Positions 1 to 7,764 of a DNA stretch of 16,541 nucleotides are shown here, piece after piece. The position numbers and the translations under genes were made by a program. Source of the stretch: Perkinsus olseni (Eukaryota; Perkinsozoa; Perkinsida; Perkinsidae); assembly GCA_013115135.1 (NCBI GenBank), contig JABANP010000808.1:1-16541 (forward strand), read 5' to 3'. The notes under the pieces are model-generated. The model saw nothing but the letters and a program-made list of their open reading frames with translations, was not told the origin of the DNA and did not search any database. Positions within the stretch are counted from its first letter, which is position 1. Each line of letters opens with the position of its first letter.

Positions 1-102
1 TATGGAATGTCGCCACCCAAGCAGGTTATCATAGTAGCCACCTCCATTCCTTTCGCCTTCGCCGAGCTAAGCAACTTGCTTAGCGAGCGCCTAAAGCAAG
101 AG

Positions 103-231
103 GTGTGTACGAAAGGAGATGGAGGGAAGTAACATGGCCGAAACGAGCAGGATGAACCCTACCATGGATGAAACAATCGTGGACGAAACCTGCAATGTAT
201 GAAACAGCGATGTATGAATGGAGGTTCCCCG
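103..231 (+). repeat. 129-base direct repeat, left copy
   Basis: This stretch recurs at 1746-1874 with the same length and only a handful of substitutions. Both copies run from GTGTGTA to GGAGGTTCCCCG and then diverge. The repeat consists of degenerate ACGAAA/ATGAAA words spaced about 13-17 bases apart. The right copy ends about 90 bases before the family exon at 1965, so this left copy may be the remnant of a second, lost or misassembled locus. No coding role is supported. Confidence 0.85.
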
Positions 232-424
232 CCGGGGTATCCCCAGTTCTGGGTGTACCGCGATTCGTCCATGATCGATTGGTCCACTGCAGCTTCGATC
301 CAAGATTGTTTCGACCGTCATAGCTTATCGGCTGATCGTCTGATCCGTTCCTCGTATTCCCGAGGATCGATGCAGAGTGCACCGGAAAGATTCACCATAT
401 CCTTGGTGACCAAGGCTTGGTCAA

Positions 425-615
425 ATTTCGGTTCATTCATGATCTTTTCGTACACCGAAAAAGTGTATGTTTCGGTCACGATTCTTTCATCCATAACCGG
501 TTTCGTACACGATTCTTTCGTCCATGGGCGGTTGATCCAAAGATATGCCCATTGTGATCTATTCGACCACGATCTTTTCGAAAAAAGTTCATTCGTCCAA
601 TCGTGGTTCGTAAAT
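425..615 (-). repeat. Array of about 15-base units, reverse orientation
   Basis: TTTCGTCC/TTTCGTAC/ATTCGACC words recur about every 15 bases, for example near 447, 470, 485, 501, 516, 561, 576 and 591. They are the reverse complement of the GGACGAAA words at 1636-1862. The 510-base duplication starts inside this array, so part of it is copied again around 1055-1125. Open frames across it are by-products of a period divisible by three. Confidence 0.65.
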
Positions 616-1049
616 ATGAAACTGACGACACGCAAATGTTAACCGGAGGAAAAGAACCCACGGCCTCACGAATATGAACATGAACTCCTAATCTACTCAC
701 CCATAAGACACACATTAAGACTTAATGATTAGGTCCCGACAAAATACCGCCCATCCGATCCCCCACCCACTCAACTTGCCTCGGAGCCAATGGTTCCATT
801 CATGTTTGGAACCTTCAGACACTGGGATGATCCCAGTGGGATCGCCACAGAGTCTACCCGATGAGGAGGAGTGCTCAATCGTCAACGTCGGTCATCCACC
901 AGTACTGTACAGGCAGTACATATAGCGGCGAGATTCTAAACACAAAGAGGGTGATGGTAATAGCGGCGATGGCCGCGCGCTCGAATCCTGGAAGGAAAGA
1001 AGTGGCAGAGGCGGAAGCGGTGGAGTGGGCGGCGCAGCCTCCGGCTCCA
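536..1049 (+). repeat. 510-base tandem duplication, copy 1
   Basis: The sequence from TCCA AAGATATGCCC is repeated at 1046-1559 with a period of exactly 510 bases, and I found no difference between the copies. Both ends share the four bases TCCA (536-539, 1046-1049, 1556-1559), the usual signature of a microhomology-mediated or slippage duplication. It contains a 66-codon open frame (725-925) with no recognisable protein. Identity of the copies means a very recent event or an assembly artefact. Confidence 0.92.
821..837. repeat. Odd-centred palindrome 8-1-8
   Basis: ACTGGGAT-G-ATCCCAGT is a perfect palindrome around one base. It overlaps a second one at 829-843 (GATCCCA-G-TGGGATC), giving three alternating copies of one word. 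The cluster is repeated at 1331-1347 by the 510-base duplication. Confidence 0.85.
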
Positions 1050-1559
1050 AAGATATGCCCATTGTGATCTATTCGACCACGATCTTTTCGAAAAAAGTTC
1101 ATTCGTCCAATCGTGGTTCGTAAATATGAAACTGACGACACGCAAATGTTAACCGGAGGAAAAGAACCCACGGCCTCACGAATATGAACATGAACTCCTA
1201 ATCTACTCACCCATAAGACACACATTAAGACTTAATGATTAGGTCCCGACAAAATACCGCCCATCCGATCCCCCACCCACTCAACTTGCCTCGGAGCCAA
1301 TGGTTCCATTCATGTTTGGAACCTTCAGACACTGGGATGATCCCAGTGGGATCGCCACAGAGTCTACCCGATGAGGAGGAGTGCTCAATCGTCAACGTCG
1401 GTCATCCACCAGTACTGTACAGGCAGTACATATAGCGGCGAGATTCTAAACACAAAGAGGGTGATGGTAATAGCGGCGATGGCCGCGCGCTCGAATCCTG
1501 GAAGGAAAGAAGTGGCAGAGGCGGAAGCGGTGGAGTGGGCGGCGCAGCCTCCGGCTCCA
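1046..1559 (+). repeat. 510-base tandem duplication, copy 2
   Basis: Second copy of 536-1049, apparently identical. It ends at TCCA (1556-1559), immediately before the GC-rich spacer that leads into the inverted repeat at 1567-1620. No gene is recognised in it. Confidence 0.92.
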
Positions 1560-1566
1560 CGGGCGG

Positions 1567-1620
1567 CGCTACTTTTAGACATATGTGACGCCGCGACGTC
1601 ACATATGTCTAAAGCTAGCG
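1567..1620. repeat. 24-base inverted repeat with 6-base loop
   Basis: The inner arms 1574-1590 and 1597-1613 are perfectly complementary over 17 bases, around the loop CCGCGA (1591-1596). Extension outward to 1567 and 1620 adds 7 more bases with 2 mismatches. The arms contain CATATG and GTGACG/CGTCAC. The structure sits exactly between the tandem duplication and the forward 15-base array. It may be two element termini joined head to head, or a cruciform-forming site; the sequence alone does not decide. Confidence 0.85.
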
Positions 1621-1635
1621 TGGATGGCACGCACG

Positions 1636-1862
1636 TGTACGAACGGCTTGTACGAAGAGCCCTGGACGAAAGAAGAGTTAGAGCATGATTGGACGAAACG
1701 GCATCGATGAAAGAATCATGTACGTAAGACCCGTGGACGAAGGACGTGTGTATGAAAGAGGATGGACGGAAGTAACATGGCCGAAACGAGCAGGATGAAC
1801 CCTACCATGGATGAAACAATCGTGGACAAAACCTGCAATGCATGAAACAGCGATGTATGAAT
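1636..1862 (+). repeat. Array of about 15-base units, forward orientation
   Basis: GTACGAA, GGACGAAA, GATGAAA and GTATGAAA words recur every 13-17 bases (near 1638, 1664, 1692, 1705, 1734, 1749, 1763, 1809, 1824, 1841, 1854). They are oriented opposite to the array at 425-615. The right half is the 129-base direct repeat 1746-1874. Confidence 0.65.
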
Positions 1863-1874
1863 GGAGGTTCCCCG
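1746..1874 (+). repeat. 129-base direct repeat, right copy
   Basis: Counterpart of 103-231. It differs at only a few positions (for example GGACGAAAC versus GGACAAAAC and AATGTATG versus AATGCATG). It lies about 90 bases upstream of the family exon at 1965. Confidence 0.85.
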
Positions 1875-1964
1875 GATCTGGTTCTCTCTGAGAACATTGT
1901 TCTCTATATGTAGCCCGCACTATAGAAGGTTGAGGGTTCCCTCCTCTTCGTGCTTCTATCTCAG

Positions 1965-2170
1965 GGCTTTCCTCCGTTCAACGGAACAGATCTTTTACTC
2001 GAGGGCCATGGTGCTACTTGCTATTATTCCAATGATGAATACTTCGGGGCTAGCATTCGATCTTTGGAGGTGAAAGTTAGACTTTTCACCCTTTTGTCAA
2101 GGGCACAAACATCGTACTCAACTCAACATCCTCCATTGATCAACTACCTTTTGCGTTTGCAGTGTCACGG
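1965..2170 (+). pseudogene. Frameshifted member of a small predicted-secreted family (copy 1)
   Basis: A strong pyrimidine-rich 3' splice site ending TATCTCAG at 1964 precedes an open frame beginning G-F-P-P-F. That frame then reads LLLEGHGATCYYS and SLEVKVR. These match the gene at 6458 (G-L-P-P-L, GCFYS, SLELRVR) and the fragment at 7462 (F-P-P-L, GAACYYG). After SLEVKVR the similarity continues only in the next frame (TNIVLNSTSS against VNIVCPGADG in the 6458 gene), so there is a one-base frameshift near 2099-2101. A splice explanation is unlikely because similarity runs through the switch. I see no convincing signal-peptide exon upstream. The family is not one I recognise, and a sequencing or assembly error at the frameshift cannot be excluded. 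Confidence 0.6.
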
Positions 2171-2184
2171 CTGATGAGGTGACG

Positions 2185-2205
2185 TGGGCCACGTCACGTG
2201 GCCCA
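2185..2205. repeat. Odd-centred palindrome 10-1-10
   Basis: TGGGCCACGT-C-ACGTGGCCCA is a perfect 10-base inverted repeat around one base, with an ACGTCACGTG core. It lies just after the end of the copy-1 similarity. It could be a cruciform, a dimeric regulator site or a small-element footprint; there is no direct evidence for any of these. Confidence 0.9.
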
Positions 2206-2215
2206 TAGCTCATGA

Positions 2216-2673
2216 GTGGCATTCGACTCGAAGAACGAACCGTCGTTGGCATTGACCGGATCGGTCACATATCAGCCTGTTTTATGCGGTCTGAATTGCT
2301 CGTCGGCACCGGACGAACAAAGCGGCAATGAACCCCCGATCCGCTGGGTAGGCGTACAGCAGGATGTGACACTGAGTGCGGTACCCCGTGTTACTCAGGC
2401 CTTCCGATTACTACTGGAGGAACCATGTTTAGTGTCCTACCGGTTGCTTTCGTTCACATCGGTTCTCGATGATGTTAATTTCGTTCCCAACATCAGCTGA
2501 TAACGAGGCGGCTATAGCGTCTGATCAGTGTCACGTGGCGAACTTGCCACCCTCTGGGGCGTGGCATCACCGTTCGGAATCAGTCTTTTCGACCACTGAG
2601 TTCAACACCAATCCAAAGTGTTATCGAAAGTACTCAGCTTCACATGCTCATGCTAGCTGTACGACAAGATTAT
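2216..2673 (+). other. Open region of unknown status, possibly coding
   Basis: Two overlapping open frames (2216-2500 and 2469-2759) fill the space between family copy 1 and the end of the IFT139 gene on the other strand. The first begins at GTG rather than ATG and could be an internal exon. Its stretch PSLALTGSVTYQPVLCGLNC looks protein-like but matches nothing I know. The second reads on past the IFT139 stop codon into the opposite-strand gene. I could not find a GT-AG junction that joins either of them in frame to copy 1. Confidence 0.25.
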
Positions 2674-5672
2674 TCATAATCTCAAATAGCTTCGCGCCTT
2701 GTCCAAGATGTCTCGTCGTATCCGAGAGTAATGCTCATCAAGGGCCAATACCTAGATAAACTAGATGATCGCGATGATGGGAACTCGGTTACCTTATGGC
2801 AAATGCGGATGGAATCCACGTATCGCCTTGCCTTGAGGAAGTTGAAGGCGAGCCGGTACCCAACGGCTGCCCGGCGCTCGCAGAACAATTCCCAAGCCTT
2901 CTGGTAGTGTCTGATACTCACAAACACCTCCTCATGTGACGTTGATCTTTTGACCTCCTCTCACAAGGCAGCGTCTTTATAGGCCTGTTCTTTCTCGTAG
3001 ATCAAACCGAGCAGCTCCCAGGCTCGACCACACGACTGATTCTGATCTCTCGCTTGCACGCACAGCTTCGTTGCTAGATCGTACCTAGATACGGTAAAAT
3101 GCCAACAACTCTTTTCGCCGAGCAAAGACTCGTCCCTCACCTGCCACTTGATATATAAAGGTCCGCCAAGAGCAGCCAAGCCTTCTCGAAGTCATCAGCA
3201 AAGTCGGGATTGTATCTTCAATGTCAAGCACGTCATGCCCGAATGGTCGGCATTGCTGTTGCAGCTCACGAGTTCACGGCAAACTCGCAGATCCTTTTGA
3301 GTTGATTCCGAGCCTTCGAGTTCTGCTTCGACAGCACCAGTCCTTGGGAGATCGCCAGTGAGGCGGGAACGTAGGCTCTCGACTCGTTAAACCTTTACAG
3401 GGAGAGAACAGCATACGATGAACCAGGCGACGAGCCGTACAAGGCCATGAGGTCGTTGAGCGCGGCATCTACTGTCGCCTTGTTCCGCGTTAGAAGGTCA
3501 GCCTGGCTCCTCAGAACCCTCAGCTTCGGGCTCCACCCCTGCCTTCCTCGCTCGGCGATTTCCCGACAAAGGTCCTTAGCCTCTGCAATGTTCGTCATTA
3601 CCGGGCTGCCAGTGGGATCGAGGCCCTGCTTAGTGATCATACCAAGGCGACGCCGACCTCGGCTGACCTCGAGGCTACAGCCATCACTCGCGTCAGGGAA
3701 AAGATAAATCTCGATCATGTGCATGATAGCGTCACCACGATACTCGACGTCCTTCCTCGAGGCGTTGAACTCCACGATGGCCTCCTACCACAACAATCGG
3801 AAATAATTCGGCAATTCTACAAAGTGAAGTCTATCACTTACACTTATACCTTGAAAATTTCAAGTTGAAATATATTGAGCGTTTCACTTTGACATTTTTG
3901 AATATACAAAGCGTAGATAATAAACTTCACTATCAAGCCGACGAATGTTAGTCAATGGACCGGCCGCTTTGCTCTTTGCATATCGATGAGGAACACCCTG
4001 GCAGGGTGACCCTGCTGTAATGGGACGCCTCTTAGTGCTCATGCTAGAGTCTAGCAGCTAGACTATTCCTGACGACGTTCTACTCTGATGCACTCTCAAG
4101 AGGCATATTGAAAAATTTCACCTGCGGTTGGTTGAGCCATCGAGACAGCATGCCTCGACAGAACCTGAATGATAATAATAGCGGGGCGGTGGCGGCTCGA
4201 GAGGGGCATGCCTGAGGCCAGGAGGGGCCTCCACCCCTTTGGCGATGCTATTGGCGGCCTTATCGAGGTACTTCGGGCCCAGATGCGCCAGTCTGCGATA
4301 ATCAGGGGCCCGTGAGCATCGTGAGGGCTGAGCAGCACCACCTCCCTGTCTTCCGCAGTAGGAGCAGCAGTTGGCCGAGGGCCTTGAAGTTGGACGGGTC
4401 TTTATCCAGCATCTCCTTGTAGTGCCCAACGACTGCTTTGAACCTGCCACGGACGAGTGAGTACCAGAGGGACCAGAGGCGTGTCGTCTACTCGTCTGTG
4501 GCCTCGATCGGAATGCCCTCCTCAGTAGAGTACCCTGAGGATGCCGCCAGTGCCTTCTGAGCCTTGGAGGCCATCACCGAGGCCAGCATCATGTCTGAGA
4601 GAGCGGACGTGGTTTCTAAGCCTCGAAGGCTTACCCCACCTGCATCCTCGTGGTCCTTGTTAACGCGCAACAACGCCCTCAGCGTCCTCTCGCAGGAGTC
4701 GATCTCGCCCCGGGACAAGCGGAGGCGCGCGAGTGCCATGAGGGCCTCCTCTGAAGGCCGAACTGGGTATCCAGCCGCAGAGGGTTCAGAGGCTACCCTT
4801 CCCTTCATCAAGCTCCAGGGCGGTGGTGTACTGCCCGACGGCAGCATCGAAGTTGTGTTCGCGATGCTCAAGATAGCAACCTAAGGAACCAATATGCCGG
4901 GCCTTCTTCGGCCTCCGATTGCTGAACCACTAAAAGCTTGGGAGTTTCAACTCATCTCGGAACCATTCTTGTTCGGTCGCCTTAACAACTCGACGGTCGA
5001 GCGGCAGATTTACCAAGTTGGTAATGCACGTCCCCGGCAAGCTTCTTGAGAGGCATCACGTCCGCGTCCTCGTCGTCACCGGTGCCCGACTTCTTCCCTA
5101 CGACGACCCCCACGGCAGCGAGGGCCTTCACAGCCAATTCCTCGGCTTCCTTCAGAGCATCCAGGGACCTAGTCCGCAGGACCGAGGCGATACGAAGCGA
5201 ACAGAGTTGTCATTCGGGCAGCCGTACTGCGGTATCAACTGCCCAGCTCTCGCGGCATCTTGGCCTGGTATCTGAGAGAGCGGGCACTTAGCGACATCCT
5301 CCTCGCTGTGACGTACCCGAGAGTCATGATGCTTCTGATGGGCCTCGGAGAGGAGGAGGTAGCTTCGTATTCTGACCAAGTGAACGGCTGTCGGCGGCCG
5401 TTGATAGCGTTGGCCTACCTGTCCGTCACTTGGTCCACCGTTGCCTCGTCGTGCGGCACCGCCAAGTGCCTGTGGATCTCCTGGATGCAATCCTGATAGC
5501 GACTCAGGTCCAGATAAAGGCGAGCTAGATCCCTGCGCGAATCAGAACACCTGCACGAACACGGCGCTCCATTGCAGGCAAGGGCAGAGAGACCTCACGT
5601 TGCAGCCGGCATTGAGTCAGCACGCTTCAACGCGGTCTTGTTATAATCAATGGCCTTCTCGTAGTCATGGAT
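2674..5672 (-). CDS. IFT139/TTC21B-like intraflagellar transport protein, C-terminal part, multi-exon
   Basis: IFT139 is a TPR-repeat subunit of the IFT-A complex, which drives retrograde transport and membrane-protein entry in cilia. I read about 15 exons. Confident introns are 5551-5598, 5372-5418, 4881-5013, 4751-4796, 4595-4639, 4444-4533, 4293-4341, 3393-3440, 3216-3269, 3085-3140, 2911-2964 and 2752-2792; all are GT-AG and phase-consistent. Joined, they give TTC21B hallmarks in order: HDYEKAIDY; LARLRLSRGEIDSCERTL; DMMLASVM; EFNASRKDVEY; ARNQLKRI; FEKAWLLLADLY; EKEQAYKDAAL; GYRLAFNFLKARRYVDSI; and the terminal RRDILDKARSYLRL before TGA at 2674-2676. Two junctions do not resolve: 5316 to about 5168 needs a one-base correction, and 4164 to 3784 spans an AT-rich insertion. 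The first visible exon starts at an acceptor (5673), and nothing further upstream resembles the N-terminal half, so the gene is 5'-truncated, split by an insertion or a recent pseudogene. Confidence 0.85.
3785..4164 (-). other. Long intron or insertion inside the IFT139 gene
   Basis: Between exons ending at about 4165 (YYYHSG) and starting at 3784 (EAIVEFNASRK) lie roughly 380 bases, against 41-56 for most introns of this gene. The part 3785-3940 is markedly AT-rich and is bordered by the inverted octamers AGTGAAGT (about 3821) and ACTTCACT (about 3924), as in a small non-autonomous element. An odd-centred 8-1-8 palindrome is at 4048-4064. Phases at the two ends do not match with any GT-AG pair I tried, so the insertion may have damaged the gene. 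Confidence 0.55.
4048..4064. repeat. Odd-centred palindrome 8-1-8
   Basis: AGTCTAGC-A-GCTAGACT is perfectly symmetrical around one base. It lies within the oversized intron or insertion of the IFT139 gene. Confidence 0.85.
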
Positions 5673-6457
5673 CTGAGCATCAGACGGAAAGCATGCTGAT
5701 AACAGCGGACGACCCCGAAGTTCGGGTTTGGTTAGTGGGACCAAAATAGTCTAGTGGGGAGAATGCGTGGTCGACACGCAGTCGGGCTGGGAGAAAAGGT
5801 TGTCCCAGAAAAGGGGGAAAAGAAAAGAGAAAAGGAGAGGGAAAAGAGGATTTTAGAAGGGAGAAAGAAGGAAAGAGAGAGGTTTCCGTGGATCTGCATT
5901 TTTCGTCTCCTCTGGGGCTCTCGGCGAGTATGAGAACTCCCTTAGGGCTAGTCACGAGCATTTCCAAGAGCTCAACTGCCAGGGATGGGCAGCTCGAAGC
6001 TTCGCTGACATGTGCCGTATAGCCCATATCGATCGATAGGATGGCTAGAGGTGTCAGATAGACTAGTCTTACATTGTCAAAGGCCCTGTAGGTGGATCGT
6101 GCGCTTCCGTGTGTTAGTGGTGTCGTCGCTGAAGAGAGCGAGAAGTTATCGATTCCACTGGCATAGTCGTAGCAGAGGTTGCGACAAGTGTTGTCGACTC
6201 GCCTGGGGCGAGCGGGACTTTGTTCCTCGAGCGGTGGTCCAATTTCCACCGTCTCCCCTGTGGAACACAACAGCTTTATTGAGGCGGAATAATAATGCCT
6301 ATACTGTAAATGTGGGGGGCCCTTGAACTATGGGCTAAAATGTAGGCCAAATATCACACAATCGTCGCCACACCCCTCAAATGTCGTCGTCATCATTGCC
6401 TCCGCTTTGATCTTTAATTGCAGATATTTTTATTACATTGACTACTAACCGTCGGGA
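5673..6457. other. No recognised gene; upstream flank of the IFT139 fragment
   Basis: A 196-codon frame on the minus strand (5680-6270) is open. Much of it is a low-complexity S/F/P/L stretch read from the polypyrimidine strand, and the rest resembles no family I know. No TPR-like sequence is visible, so the missing N-terminal half of IFT139 is not here. One GGGCGAGCG word lies at 6206-6214. Bases 6300-6457 are unremarkable and would contain the promoter of the gene at 6458. Confidence 0.5.
5807..5882 (+). repeat. Polypurine tract
   Basis: About 75 bases are almost purely A and G on the plus strand, interrupted only by TTTT at about 5851-5854. Such tracts can form triplex DNA. On the minus strand the tract is a pyrimidine run upstream of the first IFT139 exon, too far from the acceptor at 5673 to be its own pyrimidine tract. 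Confidence 0.85.
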
Positions 6458-7255
6458 ATGCCTTCGATACGCCCCCCTAGTAGGAGGCTGATTCTCCACC
6501 TGTACTTGGCTACCTCAGTACGCCTCGTCTACGCAAGCCAGGGCCTCCCACCCCTCACTAGCACATACCTAACCCTGAAAGACAACACTGTTGGTTGCTT
6601 CTATAGCAAAGGCACAGCCGCCCAGCTCAATCGAGAGTCGCTGGAATTGAGGGTTCGACACGATGCCCTGCTACCCCAAACTGTGAACATCGTTTGTCCC
6701 GGGGCTGATGGCGTGAACGCGTTCTCTAGCAAATAGTAAGATGCTACTACCGCTGGAGTTGTCTGTCAAGCAATGCCTTTTCCTTGTAGTTCCGGCCCTG
6801 GGAATCTCCTCAAGGAATACAATCGCGGTTATCCGCGTCAGAATTCCAAGGTCTTGTTCAAGTTTAGAAACACTCCCGTCCCGGGCACTGGCTCGGACCT
6901 CCTTAGAAAGATCGATAAGTCGACTTATAGGAATCCACTGTACAACCTGACCTTGGTCGTCGCTAAGTTGAATATGTCTCCTACGACTACCACAGTGAGA
7001 CTCCGGGATGACGAGTTAAAAGCTATGGGAGAAAGAGGACTGGAGGTGACTGAAGAATTAAACAAGGTCTGTTCCACTGCGAGAGACGCTACAGAGGGGA
7101 AGTTTGGTTCATTCGGAACGCTCTGTGCTGAGGTTCGCAGAAGCTCTGAGTACGCCCTTCAGAAGGCCCAGGATGTGGGGTGGCGAATCGAGAAGACTTG
7201 GTATGGCTATACTGAGATCTCCTTTCGACCTCTGCCATTGAGTTTGATCCGGTAG
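6458..7255 (+). CDS. Predicted secreted protein of an unrecognised small family (copy 2), one intron
   Basis: Two open frames in the same phase are separated by TAG TAA at 6734-6739. Both stops vanish when the GT-AG intron 6736-6789 is removed (donor GTAAGA, acceptor TTTTCCTTGTAG); codon TA|T becomes Tyr. The product is 247 residues. Residues 11-26 are hydrophobic after a basic N-terminus and end V-Y-A before S27, a plausible signal peptide weakened by R22. The mature part has four cysteines, including C47 and C80, and two N-glycosylation sequons (NLT, NMS). The C-terminal half is charged and probably helical. Residues 27-80 resemble copies 1 and 3 (G-L/F-P-P, C-F/Y-Y, SLE-x-x-VR, NIV). No known domain is recognised; a surface or secreted role is an inference from the signal peptide and copy number. 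Confidence 0.72.
6736..6789 (+). other. 54-base GT-AG intron that removes two in-frame stops
   Basis: The donor GTAAGA overlaps TAG TAA, and the acceptor is preceded by TTTTCCTTGTAG. Splicing restores a single 248-codon frame including the stop. The size fits the 41-58 base introns of the IFT139 and transposase genes, which supports the splicing model for the whole window. Confidence 0.85.
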
Positions 7256-7461
7256 TCGTAGTAAAGGTATGATGTAGAAGGCTAAACCAATTCGGACCAG
7301 TTAATTGATTACCATAATCATGGTCATAGTAGTGCTGTTGTTCTTGCCAAAAGCTCTCTTGTTGTGTTCGATATTGGACCGGTCATGGTTATAGAGTGGA
7401 AAGCAGCGTACACTTGGCACAATGATTGTTCTATTCAGTGTGGAAACTGTTAAACTCATAA
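7256..7461 (+). other. Intergenic spacer between family copies 2 and 3
   Basis: About 205 moderately AT-rich bases with no open frame of note and no recognised element. It would contain the end of the copy-2 transcript and the start region of copy 3. Confidence 0.5.
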
Positions 7462-7656
7462 ATGGCAGTTAAACGGCTATTCGTTGCAGCTGCAACTTTG
7501 AAGAAAGCCTTGAACCCCTATAACTGGTTTTCCCAACCCGTCCACGATCCGACCTTCCCTCCACTCACAGGTCAAAAGCTTCTGATAGACCAGGGCAATG
7601 GTGCTGCTTGCTATTATGGTCAGATTGAAACTTCCTTAATAACGAGCAATACATGA
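7462..7656 (+). pseudogene. Truncated member of the same family (copy 3)
   Basis: An ATG-initiated 64-codon frame has a basic, hydrophobic start (MAVKRLFVAAATL). It then reads FPPLTGQKLLIDQGNGAACYY, in register with copies 1 and 2. At DNA level it is closest to copy 1: GGTGCTGCTTGCTATTAT against GGTGCTACTTGCTATTAT. Similarity stops after CYYG at about 7620; the SLE-x-x-VR and NIV blocks are absent and the frame ends at TGA. The A-tailed end of a LINE fragment lies only about 110 bases downstream, so retrotransposon insertion probably cost this copy its 3' part. An intact, very short protein is less likely. Confidence 0.55.
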
Positions 7657-7764
7657 ATTAGTCATCACGTCTTCCTGCTCTAAGGCTTCGACCGACTTCA
7701 TCTGCATCTTCCTCCATCCTCGCGGTCACCGTCCCAGTCGCCAGTCCTCCGACGCTTGCTCCAG

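Noticed and set aside
80..642. Overlapping open frames of about 100-147 codons on both strands
   Set aside because: They follow the 15-base repeat, whose period is a multiple of three and therefore keeps frames open; the predicted proteins are repeats with no family motif.
725..925. A 66-codon frame present identically at 725 and 1235
   Set aside because: Its recurrence is explained by the 510-base duplication; composition and motifs do not suggest a protein.
3393..3416. A 24-base intron (GTATGC...GTAAAG) in the IFT139 gene
   Set aside because: It restores frame, but a 48-base intron (3393-3440) using the same acceptor also does, matches the usual intron size and gives a gap-free match to the family.
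5680..6270. A 196-codon minus-strand frame as the missing N-terminal part of IFT139
   Set aside because: It lacks any TPR pattern, and a large part is a polypyrimidine translation.
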